A DNA stretch of 64,000 nt from Caulobacter sp. 602-1 (lineage in GTDB: Bacteria; Pseudomonadota; Alphaproteobacteria; Caulobacterales; Caulobacteraceae): NCBI RefSeq assembly GCF_003931565.1, contig NZ_RRYI01000004.1, forward strand, positions 558,001 to 622,000. Direction: 5' to 3'. Both the position numbers and the translations under genes were made by a program. The first letter of the stretch is position 1. Every line of letters starts with the position of its first letter. Positions 25,388-35,283 of this stretch are shown here, in pieces. Below the pieces are notes generated by a model, which did no database searches, was not told the DNA's origin, and saw only the letters and a program-made list of their open reading frames with translations.

Positions 25388-26890
25388 TTAGGCGCTGACC
25401 AGCAGCGACAGCTGCTTGTCGTTGGTCTCGTTGCGGCCCTCGGCGATCTCGCGGTCCGTCAGGCGGGTCGGATAGTCGCCGGTGAAGTAGTGGTCGGTGA
25501 ATTGCGGGGCGGCCGGATCGCGCGGACCGGCTTCCAGGGCGTCGTAGAGGCCCTCGACGGACAGGAAGCCCAGCGAGTCGACTTCCAGGAACTTGGCCAT
25601 CTCTTCCAGCGACTTGTTGGCCGCCAGCAGCTGTTCGCGTTCCGGCATGTCGATGCCATAGAAATCGGGCCACTTGATCGGCGGGCTGGCGGAGCGGAGG
25701 TGGACCTCCTTCGCGCCGGCCTCGCGGACCATGCGGACGATCTTCAGCGAGGTGGTGCCGCGCACGATCGAGTCGTCGATCAGCACCACGCGCTTGCCGG
25801 CCAGGATGGCGCGGTTGGGGCTGTGCTTCATGCGGACGCCCAGCTCGCGGACGCCCTGGGTCGGCTGGATGAAGGTGCGGCCCACATAGTGGTTGCGGAT
25901 GATGCCCATCTCGAACGGGATGCCGCTTTCCTGGGCGTAGCCCAGCGCTGCCGGCACGCCCGAGTCGGGCACCGGGACCACGACGTCGGCCTCGACGCCG
26001 GTTTCCTTCGCGAGGTTGCGGCCCATGCGCTTGCGCACGCCATAGACCGAGCGGCCGTTCACGACGCTGTCGGGGCGGGCGAAATAGACATATTCGAACA
26101 CGCAGGGGCGCGCGGCCTGGGTCTGGAAGGGCTTGGTCGAGGTGATACCGGTCTCCTCGATCACCACCATCTCGCCGTGCTCGATGTCGCGGACGAAGCG
26201 GGCGCCGATCATGTCCAGCGCGCAGGTTTCCGAGGCCAGGACCGGCTTGCCGTCCAGGTCGCCCAGCACCAGCGGGCGGATGCCCAGCGGGTCGCGCAGG
26301 CCGATCATCTTCTTGTTGGTGATGGCCACCAGGGCGTAGCCGCCCTCGATCTGGCCGACAGCGTCGATGAAGCGGTCGACGATCTTGGCCTTCCGCGAGC
26401 GGGCGATCAGATGGAGGATCACTTCCGAGTCGGACGTCGACTGGAAGATCGCGCCTTCCTGCACCAGGCGCTCGCGCAGGGTCAGGAAGTTGGTCAGGTT
26501 GCCGTTGTGGGCGATGGCCACGCCGCCGGTCTCGAGATCGGCGAACATCGGCTGGACGTTGCGGATGCCGCTGCCGCCGGCGGTTGAATAGCGGGTGTGG
26601 CCGATGGCCAGGGCGCCCGGCAGGCGCTGGACGAGGTCGGCCCCGGTGAAGGCGTCGCCGACATGGCCCATATGGCGTTCGGTATGGAAGCGGTTGCCGT
26701 CGAAGGCGGCGATGCCGCAGGCCTCCTGGCCGCGGTGCTGCAGGGCGTGCAGGCCCAGCGCCGCGATGGCCGCCGCGTCACGGACGCCGAACACGCCGAA
26801 CACGCCGCACTCCAGGCGCGGGGTGTCATCCTCGGGATCCCGCCACGGCGACGAGGAATAGCGGTCGGTCGATTGGCCCAGGAAGGTCAT
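25388..26890 (-). CDS. purF: amidophosphoribosyltransferase
   Basis: PurF makes 5-phosphoribosylamine from PRPP and glutamine, the first step of purine synthesis. The 500-residue protein carries a 27-residue propeptide. Cys28 (LECGVFGVFG) is then the glutaminase nucleophile after processing, as in the Bacillus type. The PRPP motif VVLIDDSIVRGTT is intact. The iron-sulfur cysteines of the Bacillus enzyme are mostly replaced: WPDFYGID has Asp where Cys is expected, and DHYFTGDYPT lacks the CxxC pair, so no cluster is predicted. It overlaps cvpA by four bases. Confidence 0.96.
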   Translation of the reverse strand: MTFLGQSTDRYSSSPWRDPEDDTPRLECGVFGVFGVRDAAAIAALGLHALQHRGQEACGIAAFDGNRFHTERHMGHVGDAFTGADLVQRLPGALAIGHTRYSTAGGSGIRNVQPMFADLETGGVAIAHNGNLTNFLTLRERLVQEGAIFQSTSDSEVILHLIARSRKAKIVDRFIDAVGQIEGGYALVAITNKKMIGLRDPLGIRPLVLGDLDGKPVLASETCALDMIGARFVRDIEHGEMVVIEETGITSTKPFQTQAARPCVFEYVYFARPDSVVNGRSVYGVRKRMGRNLAKETGVEADVVVPVPDSGVPAALGYAQESGIPFEMGIIRNHYVGRTFIQPTQGVRELGVRMKHSPNRAILAGKRVVLIDDSIVRGTTSLKIVRMVREAGAKEVHLRSASPPIKWPDFYGIDMPEREQLLAANKSLEEMAKFLEVDSLGFLSVEGLYDALEAGPRDPAAPQFTDHYFTGDYPTRLTDREIAEGRNETNDKQLSLLVSA

Positions 26891-27504
26891 CGCGATTTCT
26901 CCACCAGGTCGTCGAGCTTCCGACGCTGGTCATCATCATAGCCTTTATCCGACGAGTTCTCGCCGGACGTATTGTCGCCGCCCTCATGGACGGCTTCCTT
27001 GATCGCGGGGGCCAGCTTGCCGGCCAGGGCCTTGCCCTTCGGGGCGAAGACCTTGAGCACCGCGCCGCTGGCCTGGGACAAGGGATAGAATATCGAATCC
27101 TGAACCCAATGCGGCATGCGGTCCGGCGGCGTCGCCAGGTGCAGCAGCAGGTTGAAGACGCCAAGGATAACCACGGCCCGGATCACCCCGAAGGTCGCGC
27201 CGACCGCGCGGTCCAGGGTTCCGGCCGAGGTCTCGTGCAGGCTGGCGGTCAGCTGGCCGCCGATCAGCCGGATGATCAGGAAGAAAACGACGAACACCAC
27301 CACGATCGCGGCGGCCGTGGCGGCCCAGTCCGGGTCCATGAGGCTGCGGAAGATCGGCCCGGAAACGCGCAGGCCAAACAGCGAGATGGCGGCGGCGATG
27401 ATGAACGACAGGGCCGAGGTCAGCTCGCGCGAGGCGCCGCGCACCCAGCCGGTGACGCCGGAGACCAGCAGCAGCAGCCCGGCGATGATGTCGAACGGCG
27501 TCAC
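26887..27504 (-). CDS. cvpA: CvpA family membrane protein
   Basis: CvpA is a 205-residue inner-membrane protein with four membrane segments, at about 3-20, 28-46, 65-88 and 105-125, and a charged cytoplasmic tail rich in Asp, Asn and Lys. The DRAVGATFGVIRA motif is typical. It was named for colicin V production, but its general role is unsettled; it is commonly next to purF, as here. Both ends overlap neighbours by four bases (radA before, purF after), so radA-cvpA-purF form one coupled operon. Confidence 0.9.
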   Translation of the reverse strand: MTPFDIIAGLLLLVSGVTGWVRGASRELTSALSFIIAAAISLFGLRVSGPIFRSLMDPDWAATAAAIVVVFVVFFLIIRLIGGQLTASLHETSAGTLDRAVGATFGVIRAVVILGVFNLLLHLATPPDRMPHWVQDSIFYPLSQASGAVLKVFAPKGKALAGKLAPAIKEAVHEGGDNTSGENSSDKGYDDDQRRKLDDLVEKSR

Positions 27505-28883
27505 GTCAGGCTGCTCCAGATCTCGTCGCCGATCCGGCGGACGGCGTCCGCGACGCGGGCGACGCCCGCGACCGGCAAGGCTCCGCCGCCTTCGGGGAGG
27601 CCGGAGAGCGGTCCGAGCGCCCGGCCAAATCCCAGTTTCGCGGCTTCCTTCAAACGCGTCTCCATCCGGCTGACGGGCCGTACTTCACCCGACAGGCTGA
27701 GCTCGCCGAACACGACGCAGTCCTGGGGCAGGGCGACGTCCAGGGCGGAGGAGGCCAGGGCGGCCGCCGCGGCGAGATCCGCCGCCGGCTCCGTGATCCG
27801 GATGCCGCCAGCGACGTTCAGATAGACGTCCTTGTCGCCAAAACCAAGGCCGCATCGGGATTCCAGGATCGCCAAAACCATGGCGAGGCGTCCGGAGTCC
27901 CATCCGACCACGGCGCGGCGGGGCGTCCCGTACGCGGAAGGCGCGACCAGGGCCTGGAACTCCACCAGAACGGGCCGCGAGCCCTCGATGCCGGCGAACA
28001 CCGCCGCGCCGGCCGAACGTTCGCCGCCCTCGTTGAGGAACAGGGCCGAGGGGTTCTTGACCTCGCGCAGACCGACATCGCCCATCTCGAAGACACCGAT
28101 CTCGTCGGTGGCCCCAAAACGGTTCTTGGCCCCACGCAGGATGCGGAACGGATAGCCACGCTCGCCTTCGAAGGCCAGGACCGCGTCGACAAGGTGCTCG
28201 ACCACGCGCGGGCCGGCGATCTGGCCGTCCTTGGTCACATGGCCGACCAGCAGGATCGCCACGCCCTTCTTCTTGGCCAGGCGCACCAGCTCGGTGGCGC
28301 AGGCGCGGACCTGGGTGACCGTGCCGGGCCCAGCCTCGTGGGCGTCGCTCCACATCGTCTGGATCGAGTCGATGACCACCAGGTCGAAATTGTCGCGCTT
28401 CAGACCGTCCAGGATGTCGCGCAGCGAGGTTTCGGCCGCCAGGCTGACATTGGCCTGGGCCAGGCCCATCCGGTCGGCGCGGCCGCGGATCTGCTCGACG
28501 GCTTCTTCGCCCGAGATGTAGGCGCAGGAGACGCCGCGTAGCGCGGCGCTGGCGCAGACCTGCAGCAGCAGGGTCGACTTGCCGACGCCCGGGTCGCCGC
28601 CGATCAGGATGGCCGAGCCGGGCACCACGCCGCCGCCGCAGACCCGGTCGAACTCGTCGACGCCCGTCATGATGCGCGGAGGCGGGGCGGTATCGCTTTG
28701 CAGGCCCGTGAACTGCAGGCCACGCACGCGGGTGGCCTTGGTCGACGACAGGGCGCCGGGCGGCTTGGCGCCGATTTCCTCGACCAGGGTGTTCCAGCTC
28801 TGGCAGGCTGGGCATTGTCCGGACCACTTGGTCTGGACCGCGCCGCAGGACTGGCAGGCGTAGACGGCGCCGTCGCGGGCCAT
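27501..28883 (-). CDS. radA: DNA repair/recombination protein RadA (Sms)
   Basis: RadA is a RecA-like ATPase that drives branch migration in recombinational repair. The 460-residue protein has a zinc finger with Cys10, Cys13, Cys24 and Cys27 (CQSC, CPAC). Walker A is GGDPGVGKST near residue 92, followed by the RadA-specific KNRFGATDE motif and a C-terminal Lon-protease-like domain. GGAGACCTC precedes the ATG at 28883. It is the first gene of the radA-cvpA-purF operon. Its promoter should lie in the 122 bp shared with a divergent lipoprotein gene. Confidence 0.96.
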   Translation of the reverse strand: MARDGAVYACQSCGAVQTKWSGQCPACQSWNTLVEEIGAKPPGALSSTKATRVRGLQFTGLQSDTAPPPRIMTGVDEFDRVCGGGVVPGSAILIGGDPGVGKSTLLLQVCASAALRGVSCAYISGEEAVEQIRGRADRMGLAQANVSLAAETSLRDILDGLKRDNFDLVVIDSIQTMWSDAHEAGPGTVTQVRACATELVRLAKKKGVAILLVGHVTKDGQIAGPRVVEHLVDAVLAFEGERGYPFRILRGAKNRFGATDEIGVFEMGDVGLREVKNPSALFLNEGGERSAGAAVFAGIEGSRPVLVEFQALVAPSAYGTPRRAVVGWDSGRLAMVLAILESRCGLGFGDKDVYLNVAGGIRITEPAADLAAAAALASSALDVALPQDCVVFGELSLSGEVRPVSRMETRLKEAAKLGFGRALGPLSGLPEGGGALPVAGVARVADAVRRIGDEIWSSLT

Positions 28884-29005
28884 GAGGTCTCCTGATTCTC
28901 GGATAGCGGGAGACTACAGGTTGACGAGGCTCTGCGCCAAAGCCGGACGCAGCCAAGCTGTGGGCCGATGCGTTTGAACGGGGGCGACTGTCGAGGAGCG
29001 AGACG

Positions 29006-29629
29006 ATGCGGAACAAGACCTGGCGCGCGGCGATCCTGGCGACGGCCGCCCTGGCGGCCTTGGCGGCTTGTGGTCGCGCCCAGCCCAAGGACCCTGACGC
29101 CTCCACGCGCGTCGAGGTCAATGGCGGCGAGGTCACCGTCGGCCAACTGCAAAAGGACTCCGCCCGCGCCGAGACGGCGGCGGTGAAGGGAACCAAGCCC
29201 CTGGCGCCGGCCAGCCTGCCGGCCTTGCTGCCGGCCACGGTCGGCGGCTTCGCGCGCACCGATGTCCGGAGCCAGGCCGGGACCGAGCCGGGCATGACCA
29301 AGGTCAGCGCCCGCTACGTCAAGGATGGCGCGGCTTTCACGCTGGAGGTCGTGGACCTGGGCGCGATCGGTTCGGTCGGGGCCAGCGACAGCGCGGTCGG
29401 CGCGCACAGCACCCGGCGGACGGCCACAGGCTACGAGACCGTCACCACGGCCGGTGGTCGCACCGTCACCGAGCAGTGGGACGACACCGCCAAGTCCGGC
29501 CGCTACGCCGTGGTCGCCGCCGACCGCTACAGCATCGCGGCCGACGGCGCCGCCGACAGCGCGGCCGTGCTGAAGGCGGCCGTCGAGACGGTCAACGCCG
29601 CGCGGCTGCGGGCCCTGGCCGTCCCGTAG
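29006..29629 (+). CDS. predicted lipoprotein of unknown function
   Basis: This 207-residue protein has a lipoprotein signal peptide and lipobox LAAC with Cys22. The mature part contains an acidic N-terminal stretch (VEVNGGEVTVGQL). A beta-rich region ends with GGRTVTEQWDDTAKSGRYAVVAADRYSIAADG, and a helical end follows. I recognise no family. Being transcribed away from radA and converging with a 10-base gap on the large membrane protein gene, it appears monocistronic. It is probably anchored in the periplasmic leaflet of a membrane. Confidence 0.75.
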   Translation: MRNKTWRAAILATAALAALAACGRAQPKDPDASTRVEVNGGEVTVGQLQKDSARAETAAVKGTKPLAPASLPALLPATVGGFARTDVRSQAGTEPGMTKVSARYVKDGAAFTLEVVDLGAIGSVGASDSAVGAHSTRRTATGYETVTTAGGRTVTEQWDDTAKSGRYAVVAADRYSIAADGAADSAAVLKAAVETVNAARLRALAVP

Positions 29630-29639
29630 CGCGCGACGC

Positions 29640-31820
29640 CTACTGGCTGATGATCACCTTCTCGACGCCCAGGCCGATGCTGCGCGGGTCTTCCGGGGTC
29701 GAGGGCATCGGGGCGCCGATCGCATACTCCAGCGTCAGCGGCTCGCCAGGCTTGATCAGGTCCGCGGGGACGCTGACCCGGTAGGGACGCCAGTTGGCCT
29801 TTTCGACGTTCCAGGTGACCAGCTTGCGGCCCTTCACCGACACCTCGATCTTCTGCATCACCTCGGGCGGCTTGTTGAAGCTCATGGCGTGCAGTTCGAC
29901 GATCAGCGGCGCGCCGGCCGTGATGTCGGGGACATTGATCGCCATCACCGAATGCGGGCCATTGGACCAGATCCCCTTGGGATCGGCGGCCGACCAGCCC
30001 GAGATCAGCTCCGGCGGACTGACACCCTGGTCGAAATTGACCTGCGCCAGCACGCGGCTGCCGTTCGGAACATAGGGCGCGATCTCGGTCAGGCCCGGAA
30101 CCTTGTCCAGCCCCTGGCCGCAGATCAGACCGCGCAGGAAGCGGCGGCAGTCGGTGCGCTGGGTGAAGCGGCCGTATTCGGCGCCGGCGCTTTCCTCCAT
30201 GACCACGGTGATGCGCGGATCGCTCGGCGCGGCGACCTTGAACAGGTCTTCCGGCGTCTGGCACGCGATGCCCTGGTCGCGGGCCGTCGAGGCGCTGTTC
30301 GACGTACCGCCGGTGCGCACCGCCGCAAGTGTCAGCTGCGAGATCTCCATCTGATCGATGACGTTGTTGGCGCAGAAATAGGTCGGCGCGAACACCCAGG
30401 GCCGATTGTGCAGCACCGTCGACTTCTCGAGGTCGACCGGGTGGTAAGACGGCGCGCCCTCGCTGAAGGTGTGGCGCACGCCGGCCCTCATCTCGTGGCT
30501 GTCGCCCCATTGCAGGCCGACGGCGATCGCGGCGATCGCCAGCAGGGTGACGGGGCGGGCGTAGCGGCCGATCTGCGCGATCGACACGGCGGTCAGCAGA
30601 TAGCCGGCGGCCCAGAACAGGCGGCCGTGGGCGCGGAACAGGCTCAGCCACTCGAACACGCCCGACAGCTTCGGACCGGTGAACAGCAGGCGCTGGGCGA
30701 GGTACGGGTTGGGCCCGATGGCCCAGAGGGTCAGCACGACCATGGCCAGGGTCAGCGGCAGCCAGCGGCGGCTCCAGTCGCGAACCGGCGTCGGCAGCCA
30801 GCCGTGTCGCACCGACAGGAAGATTCCGGCGGCGATGGTGAAGAGGACGCCCGCGCCCAGATAGTTGTAGCCCTCGAACCACTGTCCGCCATTGGGGTCC
30901 AGGGTCTGCTTGAACCAGCCGCCCTCGAAGGTCTGCCCGAACAGAGCCGAGCCCTGGGGCAGGATCGGGCCCAGGATGTTCATCGAGTAGTAGCCGATGA
31001 TCGGGCTCTTGCCGCCGCCGGCGCCCTGGCCGACGCCATAGCCCAGCACGAGGGCGGTGAGGGCCATGCCCAGCAGCACCATCGCCGACGCCTTGGCGCA
31101 GTTCAGCCAGGCCTTTGGACGCTTCTGGGCGATCTCCGAGGCCATGGCGGCGGCGAAGCAGAAGCCGATCGGCGGCAGGTGATAGGCGTGCACGCCCATG
31201 GCCAGCGCCGCCAGGCCGGCGAAGACGCCGGCGCGACGCAAGGTCAGGCCGTGGCGGATGCTGTCGACCGCCGCGGCTAGGGCGAAGATCACCACCCAGT
31301 GTCCGCTCAGGGCCACGTGGCCATGGCGCATCAGGAAGGCGGGCGTCAGCAGGGCCAGCAGGGCGCCGGCGGCCAGCAGCACGACCTGGCGCACGCCCAG
31401 CGCTCGTAGCAGGGTGATCATCGCCACCGGCTGCAGGATGTAGGAGATCAGGAAGAACAGGCCCAGGCCGTTCAGCCAACGCCACAGGCCCGTCGCCTTC
31501 AGGGCCACCGTCATCCAGGGGATGCTGTCCGTATAGACGGTCGACAGCAGGGCCGGGGACAGCAGGCGGTCGGTGACGACCAGCGGGAAGCGCCAGGCCT
31601 GGCGAAACACCGCCTCCTGCCCGGCCAGCATGGTGGCCATGTCGTTGTGCGGCGCGCGCCAGAAGTCGGCGTGGGCGCCGACCAGCTTGAAGCCGATCAG
31701 GTGGTGGAACAGGCCGATGGCGGCGACCACGACGGCCAGGGCGACCCAGCGCCAGCCGGCCTCCTGGCGCGCGGCTGTCTGCAAGGCGCGCTTGGCTTCT
31801 TCGTACAGCTCCGACATCAC
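29640..31820 (-). CDS. large polytopic membrane protein, DUF6311-like
   Basis: This 726-residue protein has a short cytoplasmic start and about ten to twelve membrane segments up to about residue 430. A periplasmic C-terminal domain of about 290 residues follows (RTDCRRFLRGLICGQGLDKVPG and beta-rich segments). The N-terminal architecture, with a first outside loop containing DFWRAPHNDMATMLAG, resembles lipid-linked glycosyltransferases of the GT-C fold and the DUF6311 family. The substrate is unknown. It sits 36 bp after alr on the same strand. A GT-C role is inference from topology. Confidence 0.75.
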   Translation of the reverse strand: MMSELYEEAKRALQTAARQEAGWRWVALAVVVAAIGLFHHLIGFKLVGAHADFWRAPHNDMATMLAGQEAVFRQAWRFPLVVTDRLLSPALLSTVYTDSIPWMTVALKATGLWRWLNGLGLFFLISYILQPVAMITLLRALGVRQVVLLAAGALLALLTPAFLMRHGHVALSGHWVVIFALAAAVDSIRHGLTLRRAGVFAGLAALAMGVHAYHLPPIGFCFAAAMASEIAQKRPKAWLNCAKASAMVLLGMALTALVLGYGVGQGAGGGKSPIIGYYSMNILGPILPQGSALFGQTFEGGWFKQTLDPNGGQWFEGYNYLGAGVLFTIAAGIFLSVRHGWLPTPVRDWSRRWLPLTLAMVVLTLWAIGPNPYLAQRLLFTGPKLSGVFEWLSLFRAHGRLFWAAGYLLTAVSIAQIGRYARPVTLLAIAAIAVGLQWGDSHEMRAGVRHTFSEGAPSYHPVDLEKSTVLHNRPWVFAPTYFCANNVIDQMEISQLTLAAVRTGGTSNSASTARDQGIACQTPEDLFKVAAPSDPRITVVMEESAGAEYGRFTQRTDCRRFLRGLICGQGLDKVPGLTEIAPYVPNGSRVLAQVNFDQGVSPPELISGWSAADPKGIWSNGPHSVMAINVPDITAGAPLIVELHAMSFNKPPEVMQKIEVSVKGRKLVTWNVEKANWRPYRVSVPADLIKPGEPLTLEYAIGAPMPSTPEDPRSIGLGVEKVIISQ

Positions 31821-31855
31821 GCGCCCCCGGGCGAAACTCTATTGCAGGCTGAGCC

Positions 31856-32953
31856 TTACCCGCCCCGCAGCCCCACATAGCGGCGCGTCGCGCGGAGCGT
31901 CAATCGCGTCAGGCGTTCGTAGGCCGATGTGCCGGCGGCCTCGGCCGCGTCGTCGACAGGCAGGTTCGGACCGAACAGTTCGACCATGGCGCCGGGCCGG
32001 GCGGCGTCGCAGTCGGTGATGTCGATGGCGATCAGATCCATGGAGACGCGGCCCAGCATCGGCCGGCGCGCACCGTCGAACCACACCGCGCCGCGCGGGT
32101 AGGCGGCGCGTGGAATCCCGTCCGCATAGCCGGCGGCGACGATGGCGACACGGGTTGTCTGGCTGGCCGTCCAGCCGGCGCCGTAGCCGATGCTCTCGCC
32201 GCGCGGCACGACGCGGACCTGCAGGATCGGCGCCTCGACCGTCGCGACGGCGCGGATCTCCGGATGCGGACGCCCCTCCGGCCCGCCGCCGTAGAGGCTG
32301 ATGCCCGGCCGCGCCTGATCGAAGCCATAGGCCGCGCCCAGGAACAGGCCCGCCGAGGCGGCCAGGCTGCGCCGGGCGTTCGGCAGCAGGGCGACGGCCT
32401 CCTGGAAGCGTTGCAGCTGGATGGCGTTCAGCGGATGGGTCGGTTCGTCGGCGCAGGCCAGGTGGCTGACGACGAGGTCGATCTCGACGCGCTTGAGGCG
32501 GTCGACGGCGCCGACCAGCACCTTCAGCTCTTCCGGGCGCAGGCCCAGGCGGTTCATGCCGGTGTCAACGTGCAGGGCGGCCTTCAGCCGACCCGCGCGG
32601 GCCTGGGCGTTCCAGGCCTCGACCTGGGGCAGGCTGTTGAGCACGGGCGTCAGCTTCGCGCCCTCCAGCGTGTCGCCGGAGCCTGGCGTGACGCCGTCCA
32701 GCACGTGGATGGTCGCCTCGCGGCCGCCCAGCGCCTGGCGCAGGGCCACGCCCTCGGACAGGCGGGCGACATAGAAGCTCCGCGCGCCTTCGGCCCACAG
32801 GCGGTCGGCGACCTGGGCCGCGCCCAGGCCATAGGCGTCGGCCTTGACCGCTGGCGCCACCTCGGCCCCGCCGGCGCGCGCGCGCAAGGCCGCGTGGTTG
32901 GCGGCCAGGGCGTCGAGGTCGATGGTGATGCGTGTGTCGGTGAGGTCGGTCAC
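31856..32953 (-). CDS. alr: alanine racemase
   Basis: Alr interconverts L- and D-alanine, supplying D-alanine for peptidoglycan. The 365-residue protein has the PLP lysine K37 in [10 protein letters not shown] and the catalytic Tyr in SIGYGAGW in the C-terminal beta domain. [10 protein letters not shown] lies between, and DLIAIDITD near the end. It is of normal length. The start ATG 32953 is 39 bp after the end of marC on the same strand; the large membrane protein follows 35 bp downstream. Whether this is the biosynthetic or the catabolic racemase cannot be told. Confidence 0.95.
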   Translation of the reverse strand: MTDLTDTRITIDLDALAANHAALRARAGGAEVAPAVKADAYGLGAAQVADRLWAEGARSFYVARLSEGVALRQALGGREATIHVLDGVTPGSGDTLEGAKLTPVLNSLPQVEAWNAQARAGRLKAALHVDTGMNRLGLRPEELKVLVGAVDRLKRVEIDLVVSHLACADEPTHPLNAIQLQRFQEAVALLPNARRSLAASAGLFLGAAYGFDQARPGISLYGGGPEGRPHPEIRAVATVEAPILQVRVVPRGESIGYGAGWTASQTTRVAIVAAGYADGIPRAAYPRGAVWFDGARRPMLGRVSMDLIAIDITDCDAARPGAMVELFGPNLPVDDAAEAAGTSAYERLTRLTLRATRRYVGLRGG

Positions 32954-32992
32954 GAGGCCGACGTACCGGACGCGGGCGGGCGGTTCAACGCC

Positions 32993-33679
32993 TTAACCGT
33001 GATGAGTGGCCAGGAACCGCGCCACCAGGTTCTCCGCGCCCGAGGCGATGATCTGCACGCCGATGCACAGCAGCAGGAACGCCACCAGCCGCGACAGCAC
33101 CCGCGCGCCGCCGGGGCCCAGCAGCCGCATGACCCGGCCCGAAGCGCTGTAGAGCAGCCAGACCAGGATCGCCACCAGGGCCGCGGCCAGGCTGGCGCCG
33201 ATGAAGAAGGGCGCCACGCCGCTGCCCTCGGTCGGACGCTGGGACGACAGGGCGATAGCCACCGAGATCGAGCCGGGGCCGGTGGTGAACGGCATGGTCA
33301 GCGGGAAGAACGCCACGTCTTCGTGGCTTTGGGCCGGCTCGGTCTGGCTGGTCTTGCGGTCCTCGTGCTCCTGCGGGTCCATCAGCAGGCCCCAGGCGCG
33401 GATCGCCACGACGAGGCCGCCGGCCACCCGCAGCGCGCCCAGGCTGACGCCGAAGAAGTTGAGGATATAGCCGCCCAGCAGCAGCGACCCCAGCAGCACC
33501 AGGAAGGCGTACAAGCCGATCAGTCGCGCCAGTCGCAGCCGCTCGGACCGATCCCGGCCCGCCATCGCCTGGTCGAAGATCAGCGAGGCCCCGACCGGAT
33601 TGACGATCGAGAACAGCGCCGGAAACGCCAGCAGGAAGGCGCCGACCAGGCTGGACGTGGGCAGGGGGCTGAAGTCCAT
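32993..33679 (-). CDS. MarC family integral membrane protein
   Basis: This 228-residue protein has six membrane segments. Family landmarks are ALFSIVNPVGA in the first segment, LGGYILNFFGVSLGALRVAGG, and the conserved FFPLTMPFTTGPGSI. MarC was once linked to antibiotic resistance, but its function is unknown. It carries a hydrophilic loop rich in Glu, Asp and Lys near residues 100-120. It lies 86 bp after dnaB and 39 bp before alr on the same strand. Confidence 0.92.
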   Translation of the reverse strand: MDFSPLPTSSLVGAFLLAFPALFSIVNPVGASLIFDQAMAGRDRSERLRLARLIGLYAFLVLLGSLLLGGYILNFFGVSLGALRVAGGLVVAIRAWGLLMDPQEHEDRKTSQTEPAQSHEDVAFFPLTMPFTTGPGSISVAIALSSQRPTEGSGVAPFFIGASLAAALVAILVWLLYSASGRVMRLLGPGGARVLSRLVAFLLLCIGVQIIASGAENLVARFLATHHG

Positions 33680-33765
33680 GTGACTCGTCGGAACAGGGGA
33701 AGGCGAGGTGGGGACGGTGGCTTAGAGGGGCGGGTCTAGTCAAACGCCCCAGGTGCTGAACGCGC

Positions 33766-35283
33766 CTACTCGTCCGACGGAATGTTCCGCGCCTGGGCGA
33801 AGTAGTGGTCCTTGGCCAGGTTGCCGAAGCGGGTGGTGTCGCTGTTGAACGACAGGCGCACGGTGCCGATGGGGCCGTGACGTTGCTTGGCGATGATGAC
33901 CTCGGCCAGACCGTGCAGGCGGTCCATCTCTTCCTGCCAGGTCAGGTGCTCGGGCGTGCCCTCGCGCGGCTCGGCGCGGCCCACGTAATAGGCCTCGCGA
34001 TACACGAACCAGACCATGTCGGCGTCCTGCTCGATCGAGCCCGATTCCCGAAGGTCGGAGAGCTGGGGCCGCTTGTCGTCGCGGGCTTCCACCTGACGCG
34101 ACAGCTGTGAGAGGGCGATGACCGGGCAGGCCAGTTCCTTGGCCAGGGCCTTGAGGCCCATGGTGATCTGCGAGACTTCCTGCACCCGGTTGGCGTTGGC
34201 GCCGAGGTCCGAGCCGGTGACGAGCTGAAGGTAGTCGACCACGACCAGGTCGAGGCCGACCTGGCGCTTCAGGCGACGGGCGCGGGCGGTCAGCTTGGCG
34301 ATCGAGATGCCGCCGGTGGCGTCGATATAAAGCGGCGCTTCCTGCAGCTCCATGGCCGCGTCGCGAACCCGGCCGAACTCGCTGGCGTCGATCTCGCCTT
34401 TGCGCAGGCGGTCGCCCGACACGCCCGAGGCGTCGGCCAGCATACGCAGGGCCAGCTGCTCGGCGCTCATTTCCAGCGAGTAGAAGGCCACGACGCCGCC
34501 CTGGACGGTCTTCTTGGTGCCGTCGGGCTGGATCTCGTAGGCGTATTTCTTGGCGATGTTGAAGGCGATGTTGGTCGCCAGGGCGGTCTTGCCCATTGAG
34601 GGGCGGCCGGCCAGGACCACGAGGTCGGAAGGGTGCAGGCCGCCGATCTTCTGGTCGAGATCGATCAGGTCCGTCGCGACGCCCGACATGCCGCCGTCGC
34701 GGCTGTAGGCCTCGGCGGTCATCTCGACCGCGCCGCGCAGGGCGTCGCCGAAGCTGACGAAGCCCGACGAGGCCGCGCCGCTTTCGGCCAGGCTGTAGAG
34801 GCTCTGTTCGGCCGACTCGATCTGGTCGCGGGCGCTGCGCTTTTCCTCGTTGCCGCCTTGCGCGGCCGTGGCGATGTCGCCGCCGATGCGGATCAGTTCG
34901 CGGCGCAGCGACAGGTCGAAGATCACCCGGGCGTAGTCGCCGACATTGGCCGCCGGCGGGGCGCGGTCGACCAGGTCGGCCAGGTAGCGCAGGCCGCCCA
35001 GCTCCTCGAACGCCGGATCCTTCTTGAACTCGTCGGCCAGCAGGATCGGCTCGGCCAACTGGCCCTTGCGGACGTGGGTCTCGATCGACTGGAACAGCCG
35101 CTGGTGGAAGGGCTCGTAGAAACAGCGGGCCTGCAGGTTGTCGCTCAACCGCTCGTAGGCGGCGTTGTCGTAGAGCAGGATGCCCAGCAGCGCTTGCTCG
35201 GCCTCCATGTTGTGCGGCGCCACGTTGATCGTGGGCTCGGGAAGGCCGGGAGGAACAAGATCAAGCGCGGGTACGAGGGACAT
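33766..35283 (-). CDS. dnaB: replicative DNA helicase
   Basis: DnaB is the hexameric helicase that unwinds DNA at the replication fork and binds primase. The 505-residue protein has the N-terminal helical domain (PHNMEAEQALLGILLYDN), a linker, and a RecA-like core. Walker A is GRPSMGKTA at about residue 227, with VVVDYLQLV (Walker B) and SQLSRQVEARDDKRPQLSDL. A Caulobacter-style N-terminal leader of about 20 residues precedes the domain. The 203 bp before it also hold the terminator of the TonB receptor gene. Confidence 0.97.
   Translation of the reverse strand: MSLVPALDLVPPGLPEPTINVAPHNMEAEQALLGILLYDNAAYERLSDNLQARCFYEPFHQRLFQSIETHVRKGQLAEPILLADEFKKDPAFEELGGLRYLADLVDRAPPAANVGDYARVIFDLSLRRELIRIGGDIATAAQGGNEEKRSARDQIESAEQSLYSLAESGAASSGFVSFGDALRGAVEMTAEAYSRDGGMSGVATDLIDLDQKIGGLHPSDLVVLAGRPSMGKTALATNIAFNIAKKYAYEIQPDGTKKTVQGGVVAFYSLEMSAEQLALRMLADASGVSGDRLRKGEIDASEFGRVRDAAMELQEAPLYIDATGGISIAKLTARARRLKRQVGLDLVVVDYLQLVTGSDLGANANRVQEVSQITMGLKALAKELACPVIALSQLSRQVEARDDKRPQLSDLRESGSIEQDADMVWFVYREAYYVGRAEPREGTPEHLTWQEEMDRLHGLAEVIIAKQRHGPIGTVRLSFNSDTTRFGNLAKDHYFAQARNIPSDE

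Noticed and set aside
24384..25673. A longer open frame extending the symporter-like gene into purF
   Set aside because: The extra N-terminal part is antisense-style low-complexity Arg/Gly sequence; the membrane protein begins at 25373.
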